A program made the position numbers and the translations under genes. Shown piece after piece: positions 13,474 to 46,700 of a DNA stretch of 64,000 nucleotides. The notes under the pieces are model-generated. The model was not told the origin of the DNA, did not search any database, and saw nothing but the letters and a program-made list of their open reading frames with translations. Position 1 is the stretch's first letter; each line of letters starts with the position of its first letter. The stretch lies in the NCBI GenBank assembly GCA_026745465.1, contig JACYXH010000103.1:111001-175000 (forward strand), read 5' to 3'. This DNA is from Lota lota (Eukaryota > Chordata > Actinopteri > Gadiformes > Lotidae).

Positions 13474-13865
13474 GTCCGAGAATTGCACCACATGATGTTT
13501 TAACAAATAGATCGTGTCTGCCAAATGACATTCGCGTCACACCAAGAGCCGATGGAAACGGAGCAGCTCCTAATTGCTGTCAAATCAAATGAAATCATTC
13601 CTGACTGATTACGATTCGACGGAACGTGTGGCATGATATACACCACATGTCCTTCTTCCTTTCCTCTCAATCATCTAATCTGAAATAGTTATTTAAGCAG
13701 GGGAATGAAGCTGACCTCAGCCATATGTGGGGTGTTTTCATTCTATAGCATGAAGACTCAGAGCTGCATGGGAGAGGGGTAGGGGGGTTGTACACGTGGC
13801 ACCGATTGAGTGCTACAAATATTTCTGACGTAAGGGCATAAACGTTTTTCATCTCTTTCATCTCT

Positions 13866-14190
13866 AGTTAGTGTCATGGTTGGATAGTGTGTTGGGTTAG
13901 TTAGTGTGGTGGTTGGATAATGCATTGGGTTAGATAGTGCAGTGGGTATGTGGGTATGTAAGTGTGGAGAGTTAGTGTGGTGGTTAACTAGTGTGTAAGT
14001 TTGTGTTGTGGGTTAGTTACTGTGATGGGTGGGTTGGTGTGATGGGTGAGTTGGTGTGTTGGGTTAATGTGATGGGTTGGTTAGTGTGTTGGGTTTGTTA
14101 GTGCGTTGGGTTCTTTACTGGGGGGGTTAGTTAGTGTGGTTGCTTCGTTATTTTGCGAGGCTAATTAGTGTGTTGGGTCAGTAAGTGTGT
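13866..14190 (+). repeat. Degenerate GTTAGTGTG(T/G)TGG minisatellite
   Basis: About 320 bp made of irregular copies of 'gttagtgtgttgggttagtt'-like units. The strand is strongly G/T biased. No gene is supported. Confidence 0.75.
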
Positions 14191-14703
14191 GGATTAGGGT
14201 GCTGGAAGGTCTCTTTTGAAGACCGGAAGCCTCCATGCCCACATCAACAGATCGACAGATGCAGATATGGAGCCCCTGGGTGGTGGCGAGGCTGACCGGG
14301 AGATCTCCATCAGGAGAGGAGAGGGGATCAGGGCGACGACAGACTCACTTCCTGTGAACTTGTCCTCTCTTCATTACATCATCTTATACCCTCACTCTCT
14401 CTCTCTCCCTGTTACTTGGTATAGTTCTCTTGCTCTCTCCTTGTTGCTTGTTATAGCTCTCTCTATCTCGCCCTCGCTCCCTGTTGCTTGTTATATCTAT
14501 CTCTCTCCTTGTTGCTTGTTCTCTCTTTATATCTACCTCTATCTCTACAATACTCAGAGGACACTCATCTAACGGCTGTCCATCCTGCTACAAATGTGTT
14601 AGCACTCAGCGCATTCTCCAATCAGTCGCGCTAACACGGGACGGTTTCCACCTCCATTCAACATTTGTGTCTCTTCCCCTTCCCTCCCTGCCCCCATCTC
14701 GCC

Positions 14704-15090
14704 TCTCACTCTCCCCCCTCATCGACCCTTCACTGCCCCATCTCTCCACTCGCTCTCCCCCCTCATCGACCCCTCACTGCCCCATCTCTCCATTCGCTCT
14801 CCCCCCTCATCGACCCCTCACTGCCCCATCTCTCCATTCGCTCTCCCCCTCATCGACCCCTCACTGCCCCATCTCTCCATTCGCTCTCCCCCCTCATCGA
14901 CCCCTCACTGCCCCATCTCTCCATTCGCTCTCCCCCTCATCGACCCCTCACTGCCCCATCTCTCCATTCGCTCTCCCCCCTCATCGACCCCTCACTGCCC
15001 CATCTCTCCATTCGCTCTCCCCCTCATCGACCCCTCACTGCCCCATCTCTCCATTTGCTCTCCCCCCTCATTGACCTCTTACTGCCCCCC
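14704..15090 (+). repeat. 43/44-bp C-rich minisatellite with 87-bp higher-order unit
   Basis: About nine copies of a unit containing 'ctcatcgacccctcactgcc' and 'ccatctctccat'. Copies differ mainly in a run of five or six C, giving 43 or 44 bp, and from the fourth copy on these alternate regularly, forming an 87-bp dimer. Because 87 is divisible by three, two frames stay open across it, but the product is low-complexity Pro/Ser/Leu and not a credible gene. Confidence 0.9.
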
Positions 15091-18000
15091 CACCGCCCCC
15101 CAACCCCCCCACGCACACACACACACACACAGAATCTACAGGCAAATATGTGTGTACACATGTCAAGACTCTTGGTGAAAGCTGTAGCCCACATACATCA
15201 ACAGACTCTAAATTGTTCAAGATCATTCCAGATTTGTTTCTTGTTTCTTCTTGATTTGTTAGGTGTTCGGTGTCTCATGCATTTTTCAACAGTGGAAACC
15301 AAATTCCTCTGTGAGGACAATAAAGAATGGTTATTTATTTTCCATCAAGGACAAAATAAAATCGCCATTGGGAATCAAAGTCTATCAATGGGAATGTGTA
15401 AAGGGCAGCAGTTCACCCCTGGAATGTATGTGAGATATATACTTTTAATGGCCTTGCATTACAGAATAAATAACGATATTAATAGCATATTTGATGCATT
15501 ATGGAGAAAATGTCCGCAATTTAAAATGAAGCCTCTTTTGTATATACACACGACACCCTGGCGGAGATGTTTATACAGATTTGATTAGATATTAAACAGT
15601 TGGGCTTGACCAGTGTGTGTGTGTGTGTGGCTCAAATATCTTCTGGGTGGTCCGCTGTTGCTAACCAAATGTAGATACATTAGTATGTGAGTGACAGCTA
15701 TAAACTCTCTCCCGATGTGGATGTTAGATATCAGATACGCGCACACTTGTCCAAACCTTCTCAACACACTAGCATGACGATATTAAAAAAGAGGGTTATT
15801 TTTTTCAGAAATAAACATGTGGCCTGCATATAATCAATGAAATCTGAATAGATTAAATCAAAAGTCTCCGGAAAACAGATGACAAATTATCCCATAAACA
15901 ACAAAAACGTTTTAGCTGTGTTTGAAATGACCACGTATTGACTTGTTTGTGTATCTTGAAATGACTTGCTAAACCATTGAAGAAGGGGGAACAATCTCTC
16001 TTCTTATGAAAATAATGCCATGAAACTGATGTTCATTCAGTTCGACAATGTAGTAATGGGAATTCATCGAATCCAAAGTGCCTCAGTCCCACAGAACGAC
16101 AAGCAGACTGAAAGCACGTCCGGAGAACAAAGAATTTCTCTATCTGTCGCTCAAGCCCATTGACTCACAAAGTTCAAATTCAACTTTATTCGAACCCAGA
16201 TGCTTGCAGAGTATATTGTCTTTCTTTTACGACGATGTCTGCTCAAAAAGAACTTGACATGTTGAAACATAATCCCATTGGAGAATCAATAGTCACGCTC
16301 CACTAACACAACAAAGACGATGAAAATTAATTAAAATCTTCAATGGCACCCTTTCACTTTTCATCCTGGGATTTCATATTCCCCAGAAAATAACAGTGTT
16401 CCAAAAAATGATGTCTCTACAAAAGTACAACTGGTGTCTCATACCCGCCGTGCGTTGCCTTCAGGCCAGACCCCAATAAAGTGGATGAGAGTGCAGAGGG
16501 GCTTTACAGAGAGATCCAGCCTGTGTCTCTTCTGTTCAGCTTTCTCTCTCCTGTGTAGCGCTGCAGTCACACAACCATCCTATTCATCTCTCCCCCCCCC
16601 CCCTCCTCCTTACGCCTGTTTGTTCCAGAACGATCTCAGGCGGGAGGAGGGGGGTGACTTATGGTTGTACTTTATTTCTTCTTTTGATTTTGTTTTGTGT
16701 TCTGTTAGCCACGTCTACAGTATCTTGCCAAAATAAAAGCCTCGACAGCCATGGCTCCATCATGGATGTTTGGACCTCATCACGATTAGAACACAAAACA
16801 GAACAGTGGTCAAACTCTTGTCTTGTCTTTCCCATATGACTCACCGACTAGCAGGAAAAAACAAGACATTAAATTAAAAAAGGACAGGGGTCGCTTTCTT
16901 TCTATTACTTTACAAACATGTTTTAAAGTTGAATGACAAGAAAGATGGGATTGATTTTGAGTGGTGCATTCTAGAACACTTATTGGAACATTTTCGGGGC
17001 TGGATTTCGATCCGGCTCCCCTCGCTTTCGGGGGAAAACTCACTGACCCTAACCAAAATAAAGAAACCTTTCACAGAGTTGTAGCCAATACTTTGGTGAA
17101 CATTTTGGTATGCAGCTATCGTTGAGGCTATTACGTTTATGCTTAAAAAAAAGAAGGGATATCCAATGAAATCATGTCATAACCAAGATACATCGGCCAT
17201 ATCTGGGCGCCCTGCTGCCAGAACAGAACCAATCGGCCGGGTTAACACACTACCAGGCCGTTTCTTCTCGAACAACCTTGTAAATGATTTCGAAAGGAGA
17301 TCATTTACGAGGATGCTGGCCCAGCAAAAATGTGCGTGTCCTCTTACTAAGTTACTGATTTCTCACCATAGGAACATTGCAAACATTTTATATATTGTGA
17401 TTTTGAGACAGAACCCCTGAGCCATTATCATATGGTAATGTAAATAATATCTGATATTTATGGTTGATGCTACAGAGATTTGAAGAGATACTCTATCTAG
17501 AGAAATCAAGATAAGTAAATACATCTAGATCTAATCTAGATAAACCCCATTGTAGCTACTGCAGCAATGTCTTTGTGTGACATTGCAGCGTCTACAGAAA
17601 TTGAGTTTAGCCACGGCTAAATTCTGCACAAAACAGTAAAAAAAGGACATGGGATGCATGTACACCACCAGTAGACGTTTTATAAGCGCTTTGGGCTGTA
17701 TTATTTCTTTAAAGTGTACTAAGAAGTTGTCATAGTAGTCGTTGCTTTAAAAAAATGTAATTGCAATGAGTAAAATCAAGGGAGAACAGTACTGCCAACA
17801 ACCCTAACCCCAGCTTCAGCACATGGTTCTAATGAAGGAATCCTCAAACCACTAATCCTCTCCACTTAATAGCACATTAGATTCTGGAATGTCTCAAAGA
17901 AAAAACAAGCTGCAAGGCTGAGCTTTGACCAGAACTGAATGTATATGGTGTGTCTTTTACTTCTATGAATATTAGTGAAATCATGTTATTTTTACAATAC

Positions 18001-19769
18001 ATAATTCAAATTTTGCAGTCCCTAGCATATTCTATAATGGAACAGAAAAAAGCCAACCAAAACGTTTAAAAAGACTCAATTCCACTCACACGTTTTTAGA
18101 AATGCCTGCTCTCCTCAGAGCTACTTTGTTGGTGTATTTTGATGGATCAGGTGTTGTCCGTACAAGATCTACGCCATTGTTCCCAACCCATGGGTGGTAG
18201 AGATGAACAGGATGCTTAAAAAAACAAAAACAAAAACAGTGAGCTCCCCGCCAAGCAGCGTACGGACATCTGATGGCGGCCGACCAGGCAGGCTTAATGT
18301 AAGCCTTGTTGTGATTACCTGACGTAACGACAGCCAATCAAAATACAAGCTGGAAGCCATTACTGGTGCTGGGGAGACTTCCCTCACATGCATCGTGTCA
18401 GCATCCCAGCTCTGGAACGCGGCGCCTTGAAAGCTTGAAACGGTTTCCAATGCGTTTCTTTATTTTCATTGAATCCCCTCCACGGCCAACCCTACCACCA
18501 CCCCTCTATATATACCATAGCACACCATCCCCTCCCAGAAGTGGGTGGAGGGGAGATCTTCAAAGCGGTTCCACATCCTACCTGCCACATCCAGTATCAG
18601 TGATGGACGACAGCAGGCCTTTAAGGTCCACTGCTAAACGGCACAAAAAAAAAAAAAGGATTGTTGGAAACTGCTCTTACATCAACCGATAGTCATCTAC
18701 TAAACTGCCCATTAAAGGCTTGTTTGAGTTTCTAATATTTGTAAAAAGAAAAGAAAATATAGGTTGTTTGTGTAACCTCAGGTAATAAACGTGGTTCCCC
18801 TTTTAAACATGTCCAAGTCAAACTCTTCATACATGTCTGACCGTAATAGGCCAATCTGCTGTTTAACATGCTAGACGTTTGTTTTAGACAGATAGCTGAC
18901 CGCAGGTAACACGTTACTTCATGGTGGTGGACACTAGAAACGACAGTGACCGGCATAATCCGAAACCTACAATAATGTGCAGTTTGAAGCAATTTTCTTT
19001 GGCTTTTCTTTAGGAAAGACTGTGTGTGTGGGAGACTTTTTAAAAAGATCATCCTTACATAAAGAGTAATAACAATGATTTAGATTTACTACCAGGCCTA
19101 TGTATCACTTTCTTTTAATACAAAAACATTTCCTTTGCATATATTCCCACGGGCCTCTTGTCATAAAAAAACAACCAAATCTCACAGCCCTGGGTCTGTT
19201 ACAGCTCCTGCGGACATGGCTAGTGGAGGCCTTGTGGGACTTACCTTACTGTGATAAGGCAAATCATTTATCAGCATTATGGTGGCGATCTCATTACGCA
19301 GACATACTTTCCCAACAGTTCATCTGTCTTTCCTCTTGGCCGTGAGCCCCGGCTCTCCCTTCAGGAGTGAGACCTTCACTTGCAAGAACCGAGGATGTTC
19401 GGGAGGTTTTTTGGCCGGCCCGAGAAATGAATCTCTGTGTTTATCTCTGGGAGAAGCTCACATGTGAGAGGAACTGCTATCATTAATGTATTATCCCGAG
19501 CACACTTGTTTCCACGCTCTGCTGGGAATAACGATGAGAGTAATAGCCAGCCAGACAATTATGTCTGATTAAAAAAACACACACACACACACTGATAACG
19601 CTCCTTTTACGGAGAGGCGTTTAGCTTCAAAGTTTCCTTTGGTGTGTTCAAACCGCAAACGCACACACGCATGCATGCATGCATACACAAAAATGCCGGA
19701 TAAACCCAGCATCAATTTAAATGAAAACATTACACAAAAACTTTACATTTTCTTGTGTGAGTGGATATT

Positions 19770-19775
19770 TTTATT
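19770..19775 (-). terminator. pgm1: Candidate pgm1 polyadenylation signal
   Basis: AATAAA on the minus strand about 500 bases after the pgm1 stop codon. It is the nearest canonical hexamer I found, but usage is not shown by the sequence. Confidence 0.4.
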
Positions 19776-20269
19776 TCTGATATACTTGACATGTGTTAAC
19801 CAATGGTTAATGTCATGTGTTTTAGTTGATATTTCGTAGGCTTTAGAAGGAAAGGTACTAGGTAGGCTCACGGAGGAGAGCTTCAAGTTGCCTTGGTGAC
19901 AGAGTTCACAGTTTCACCGCTTAGAAGCAGAGAATAGCAACAGATGTGGACAATCAAATACGGACCGCAGACTGATTAGGTCTTCAAGATATGCGACTGA
20001 CTTGGATCCGCGTCTGAAAGGACCCGGAATCAGTCCAAAATCTGACCCACCCCATAGGGGATCGATCAAAGGTAGATGACCCAATCGTGGAGGGTCCATT
20101 ATCTGGTTTTGCTTCTGCTTCTGCTGGGTGATTTGGTAACAGATAAGTTAGGTACAAAGGACACCCACAGCCAGGGAAAGGTACAGCGGTGTCCTGACAT
20201 GTGTTTGTGTGTTGGTGAGGATGCCAGGGCCAGGGTGTGTGTGTGTGGTGTGTTGGGGGTGGGGGGGAA

Positions 20270-31130
<10,861 letters not shown>

Positions 31131-32384
31131 AACTGAAAAAGCCATGTGTACTGTCTGTACTGACAACTGGAACTACTTGTTATGTAGAATGAAATACACA
31201 TTTGTACTACATTAATTCTACAGTTGTGCTTTTGTTGAAGTTGGTTCTCTGTATTCAGATCCTTTACTTCAACTAATTAAAGGATTAAGTTCACAACAGA
31301 AAGGTAGACACCAACATTGTTTGGTTATGCACTTCTGTTACAGGTTTCGAGATGTCAAACTAGTAAAAACAGTATCCTACTTAGATGTTGTGAAATAGTT
31401 TAGTCCAGATCACTGCTGTTTGCCTGTTGCATCAGTGTTTGATCACCATCTTCTGCAGAACTAGCTTAAACAAACCCTGAACTATTCCTAAACCTTGTTG
31501 TCACTTCAATGTCATAGTGCAATTAGATTAATAGTAATTTATGAGCCAAAAAGACAACTATAATTCCTCTAAACCCATTTACATTTCTAGAGGTCTACTT
31601 ATTTAATATAACATTATATTATAACTATTATAAAAGCCAAATCTTGCAACCAGTACTATGCTGCAACTAATAAAGTGCCAGACAGCAGTATTGCGTTATT
31701 ACATGTTATTTACTTCTATTGATCTGCTTTCAAAATATATTTGTACAAAAAGACAAGTAAACTTTGAAGCTACAATAGATTAGAAGTGCCTCAGGACGTC
31801 AACAATGTGGTTTCCCAGCTTTTGTTGGTTTGCTTGTTGAAATTGAAACACACTTGATAACATAATACTTTCGCTAGAACAAGGTTTGACTGAGTGAAAT
31901 GGTATGGTCGTGGATGAGGTGTCATATCCTCACACACACTCACTCACTATGAAAAAAATTTAGGTCTTGAATAGCGCTATATAAATGCAATTAATTATTA
32001 TATTATTAAAAGTGGAGTTGGTGACGGTGCATTTGAACATGAGCTCCAAGCCTTCCATTCAGTGCCCCTGCCAGGGGAGTGGTGTGTTGTACTTCTGCAC
32101 TGAATAAAGAACACCATACGGGAGGGGGGGGGGGGGGGGGGGGGTGGTTAAGCATACATCTCATATGTCGTGTGGTTGCTCTACTGTTTCAGCAGAGAAA
32201 GTCAAAGGGCATAATAAAGGCTTTGGAAGGTATAAATAGAAGGTCAAGCCTGCACTGGGTTGGGAAAGGTCAAGGGTGAATAAAGTTCAGACTGCAAGAA
32301 TGCCTCTTCAGTGCCAGCCACCCTGTCCACACTCAGCACTTTGGGACTGTGGGGGAGTGGCCTGGGATCTCTGATGCTAGTCTC

Positions 32385-32645
32385 ACACATTCATATCTAA
32401 AGTCTGATGGCAGTCGAGCTCAAATGTGGGTGAAAGGGGCGTTTCAGTTTTTCATTTCAGATTTGTTTAGACCAATCATGTTGCGTGAAGCAGGGATCTG
32501 TAAGCGCCTACTTGGTGAACACAAACTCGGCCAGCAGTAGTAAAACGTAAAAAAAAAGTGTCTAAAGGTTTCAACTCAACACAGTATAGACTTGCCACTG
32601 TAGAAATACACTTATTAAAATCCCCTCCTGAAAGCTTTGTCCACT
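32385..32645 (+). mobile_element. Dispersed repeat, copy C (partial)
   Basis: Third copy of the family at 25207-25640 and 28760-29222. It shares 'tctgatggcag', 'gagctcaaat', 'gaccaatcatgttgc', 'aacacaaactcggcc', 'gtagaaatacac' and 'aaaatcccct', then stops, so it lacks the last 150 bp or so of the other copies. Confidence 0.72.
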
Positions 32646-33051
32646 ACAACGTGCATGGGTAGATTACTGTGATTACACAGCTGATATTACTTTAAAATAA
32701 AAACAGAACTGTAATTTCATGAAATTGTCTGATTTTACACAAGACAAATTCAAAGTTATAGTGTTTTATTTGTCATATGCACTGTATAACACATGGTCAT
32801 TCTGAACAGTGAAATTCCTTGGGACATAGCAAGCAACAAATATGTAGAAGGCATTAGAAGATATCAAATTATTAGAGTCACAAAAAGGCACTAGGCACAT
32901 GATGAGATATTCATTTACATAACTTCACTTTGTGCTATTCTTAAAACTTTACATTGAACATGAAACAAACATTACACTAGCTTACAGTACCTTCACAATA
33001 TGTATATGCACATATAAACAAGATAATGTTGATCATAAACATATAAGGGTT

Positions 33052-33057
33052 TTTATT
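33052..33057 (-). terminator. efcab7: Candidate efcab7 polyadenylation signal
   Basis: AATAAA on the minus strand about 165 bases past the efcab7 stop; a second hexamer lies at 32765-32770. Which is used is not known from sequence. Confidence 0.5.
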
Positions 33058-33222
33058 ACATTTTATGATCATATTTTCAGAGGCCTAACCCTGTACTAAC
33101 TTATGAATAAACATTGAGCAATCACATTAGTGCTATAGATACATGCAAATTATAGATAACGATTATAGATTCACATTAAGGATAAATATTATAGATCCAT
33201 ATTACAGTCACACTGTAGAACA

Positions 33223-43139
<9,917 letters not shown>

Positions 43140-43769
43140 CCTAGGAGGAACAGATTTACGTTATTGAGCTACTATTCGGTTTTCAAGCAGTTACATTACG
43201 TTATATCTCTTTAGTTATTTCCTGCAGTGGTATTATGACTCGACATAAAAAAAACCCACAAATAAACACTACAAGGGACGTGATTTACCTTTGTCAAAAC
43301 AAACACATTATCATATCTTACAATGTTTACCACTGTTCCTGTTGCTAGGTAATCAAACGGTGCACCGCACAAAGGACACCGACGGGGACACATTAAAACA
43401 AGGTTCCGCCACTTCTCCGTTACTGTTGATTTGTATTTCTGTCTTATATTCTGGTTATACACATTCCATAAATAACATAAAAGAATATATTCGTATGTAG
43501 TATTCTTTTTTTCAACAAGTTTCAAAATGACCGTTCTTTGGTGGAATCAACAACAGATAAGAGGGAAGGAACGAGGCCTCACGTCATGTTTTGGACGGAT
43601 CGCCGGAGCTATGCACACGCGCCAATATCTAACCAGCAGAGGAGGCTTGAAAATATCAAAATAAATATAATGTATTCTTTATTTTATATAGCTTTTTAGA
43701 TATAAGTTGGATTGATCCTTGGTCTCGTTACTACACACATATATTCGCAGTTCATCTCCTTGTCTAATT
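43140..43769. promoter_or_regulatory. Head-to-head promoter region of efcab7 and itgb3bp
   Basis: Only 630 bp separate the two start codons, which point away from each other. The pairing is also head-to-head in human. On the minus strand a donor acaaag|gtaaat (exon would end 43289) pairs with the acceptor at 43140-43141, giving a probable non-coding efcab7 exon 1 that starts somewhere near 43500-43600. A CRE-like TCACGTCA lies at 43579-43586 and 'cgccaat' at about 43620. No TATA box is clear, consistent with a shared housekeeping promoter. Confidence 0.65.
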
Positions 43770-46700
43770 ATGCCGTAAGTAATTTGTTTAAGATAAAGTT
43801 ATTTTTGACAAATATAATTACAAGCCCCAAAACAGTAGAAACACAGACGTTATTCTTTATTAACGTTATTCACCTAATAAATTAAATTGTATTATATAGT
43901 TTGACTGTACGTGTACCCCCCCCCCCCCCCCCCCCCCCCCGTGTCGTTATAATTCATAATCATAGATTGTAAATACCTTGAATGCCAGTTGCAATCTGCA
44001 CATTGTGCCACATGTAGTTTAGTTCGTGGCTACAAATCATGCACTATTAAATATCTATAGCTTATAAGTCAACAATCTCCCTCGACCCCATATGCACATC
44101 AAGTGATGGACCCCTAGTAATGGAAACGCTGGCATAGGGTGTGATTTAACTTTAGTCTTTTACTTTAGTAGTCTGTCGTTGCATACTGCTAAAAGTACTT
44201 TGATTTCATAAGAACTGTGATTGAACTCTACCAAACTCACTGTGGACTTTGTTTTTGAATAGGGCTAAAAGAGCACTTCGCTTTTCGTTAGATAAAAAAG
44301 TATCTGTAAGTATGAATGCCCTTATGATCATATTTGTACTTTGATTTCTAAGTGGTTAATAATTTTAATGTTATTGTTTGATTTAAATGATAGATAATAA
44401 TCCGCAATTTATACAAACTAAAGCCATAAATGAAACTAAATAGTTTTGAAATTGACTGGAATGTGGAAAACATTATTATGTATGACATTTAAAACTGACG
44501 CATTGGTTTGGTCTTTCAGCGTGAACCTCTCAAATCAGCTGCGCAAAATGGAGACAAGCGCGACGTCCCCGGCCCTGGAAGTCATCCGGCAGGTCGGGGG
44601 AGCCTTTCATTACGGATGACTTTGAAGATGTTCAACCATATATAATCAAATCACCATGCACTCGCTTCTAAACAGTATAGTTTCTGTCAGATGCTTGTGT
44701 TTGTGGCTTTAAGTGAAAAAAGACACACACGACAGGTGTCTCTAATAAATGAACAGGAAAACAAGCAGAAGACACACCAAAGCAAAGGGAACAGAGAAAA
44801 TGAGCTGCCGCTCTGCTATTAGTTTGCTACAAAATGGTTTCATTATAGTTCCGATATTACGGAACAATTTCTATAATCAACAATGTCTTATAATTCAACT
44901 TATTGTGATCGTTTTTCCCAGTCTCAGTTATTTATGAAACACTCAAGCATAAAATGTCGAACCACTGGATTTGAACACAAGCTGTTTGTCTTGGTGTTTG
45001 GTGTTTGGCTGCCACTACAAGCCATGTATCCATATTTCGTAACATTTCTAGGAATCCTCTAAGATACCAGTCAAACAAATGCATCAAGCATTGGGTCTAT
45101 TTTGATGTATTATGTATTATGTATTATTCTTTTTTACTTGTTCTCCATCAGCAGGCCAAACCACTCATGAGCCAATAATCCAACACAGAGATGTTGAAAA
45201 GTAAGTAAGACAAACATTATGCTGCCTTTTTTAAAAATACATAATGTTATTGTGATTGGCCACGTGACTCATGGAAAGAAATGTTCTCCAACAATCTGTG
45301 TGACGCCAGTGTGTCGGAACACAAGGGGTTACAAAGAGTCAGCCCGTTTTATTAGTTGTTATATTTCAATTGCCACTCTCTACTGATGGTCATAATGACT
45401 TATCAGAATTTAATGGCAGGAGACACAGAACGAGGGCCATTCTTAACTGGCTAAATGATCAGTGATTAACATAGCACTAAAAATAGTTGTATAACAGCAC
45501 TTTAACACAAGAGCCATTTCCTTAGCCAAGACAGACATTTGATGTCTGCTCTATCCATCAAAATAAGCATTCGTTTTACATTCTATATTCTAGTTCTGTC
45601 CTCCACAGTTCACATGAGCTGTGGTCTATGATACATACTGCAGTACTTGTTTAACCAGGAACCCTGAAGCGCTATCCAAGAACAGTAATTCAATTGTGTT
45701 TCATGAAAAGAATACATTGATAATTAGTGCACACGTTCCTATAGAATATATTTAAATCTGCTTTAATATTTGCCCCTTTTTATATTCAATTGTTATGGCT
45801 TAGAGTTTAGTAGTAGTTAGTTTAGTTTCCTAGCGGTTTGGTTAACTGATGTCTATATGCTCCAGAATATATTAATCAAATGTGTGCGAACGTTCTGTAC
45901 TTTCCAATGGCTCTTTTTGTTGAACCAGATTGCACACCCTGACATCCAAACTTGAAAAATCTGGTGGGGCGTTCATCAAAGCAAGGAAACGTCTGGAGGA
46001 AATAGTAGTGAGTAACATTTGGAGTGGATTTAGCTTCAGAGAAATAGAAGATATTGAGTCTTTATCTTTATCTCAGTATGACAGTGAACACTGGACACCA
46101 GGGTATTTTGGGGATTTGGGAGATAACCGCAGACTTAAAATAGATCCTCACATTGATTTGATTGCTCCTTTTTGAACATCACTTTTACCTTCCAAATTCC
46201 TCAATTATTTTACGTTATCCTTTGTCTAGGGCCTAATATTGTCCTGTGTTTTAACAGGCAGCAGAGGGCAACCCAGAGCTGAAGAGCTTCCTTGGCACCA
46301 GCTCTGCTGATTGGAACACTGAACTGGCAAGAAACAGACAGTTAAGTAAGTATACCGTACAGAGTGACTGCAATGTTGTCAGCATGTGCAATGACAAGTC
46401 AATGTTATTTCATACATATTGGATATCAATATCTTTGTATTTAGTGAGCTCAATGGAATGTTTGCATGGTATACAAGATTAACACGTCAAGATTTATATA
46501 TAATTTCTAAACACCTTTTGTTGTTGAAACTATTTGTTTATTTTGTTAATTTCCCCCAGCAGCAGGTTAGTTAATATTGTAATATGTAATGTGCAGCCCT
46601 ATAATGGCATTCCATGCTTCCAGCTTCCAGAGCAGAGTTGCAGTTGAAAGAAGGCAGTTCCCGCCAAAGCCTGTATAAAGGTAAGGTTTTGCTTAGCCTT

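Larger units (their letters stand above)
10976..20269. other. Intergenic region between pgm1 and the candidate ror1 exon
   Basis: No exon-like coding segment is recognised. It contains poly(C) runs (11262-11280, 12087-12120), CA-rich and GT arrays, two minisatellites, a perfect hairpin, LINE tails and otherwise AT-rich unique sequence. If 10870-10975 is ror1 exon 1, its promoter would lie just right of 10976. I saw no clear TATA box there. Confidence 0.6.
31131..33222. other. Intergenic region between efcab7 and pgm1
   Basis: About 2.1 kb without recognised coding exons. It holds a short fish repeat fragment around 31965-32000 (gcgctatataaatgcaatta), a 21-bp poly(G) run at 32124-32144, repeat copy C, and a fragment near 32760-32830 (ttatttgtcatatgcactgt ... 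cagtgaaattcct) that resembles a common teleost retroposon. The right end contains the efcab7 3' UTR. Confidence 0.6.

Noticed and set aside
14704-15090. CRISPR-like spacing of repeats
   Set aside because: Repeats are head-to-tail with no unique spacers, and the genome is eukaryotic.
14665-15588. 307-codon open frame on the plus strand
   Set aside because: Its first half is the C-rich minisatellite and the rest has no recognisable domain. Repeat units near multiples of three keep the frame open by chance.
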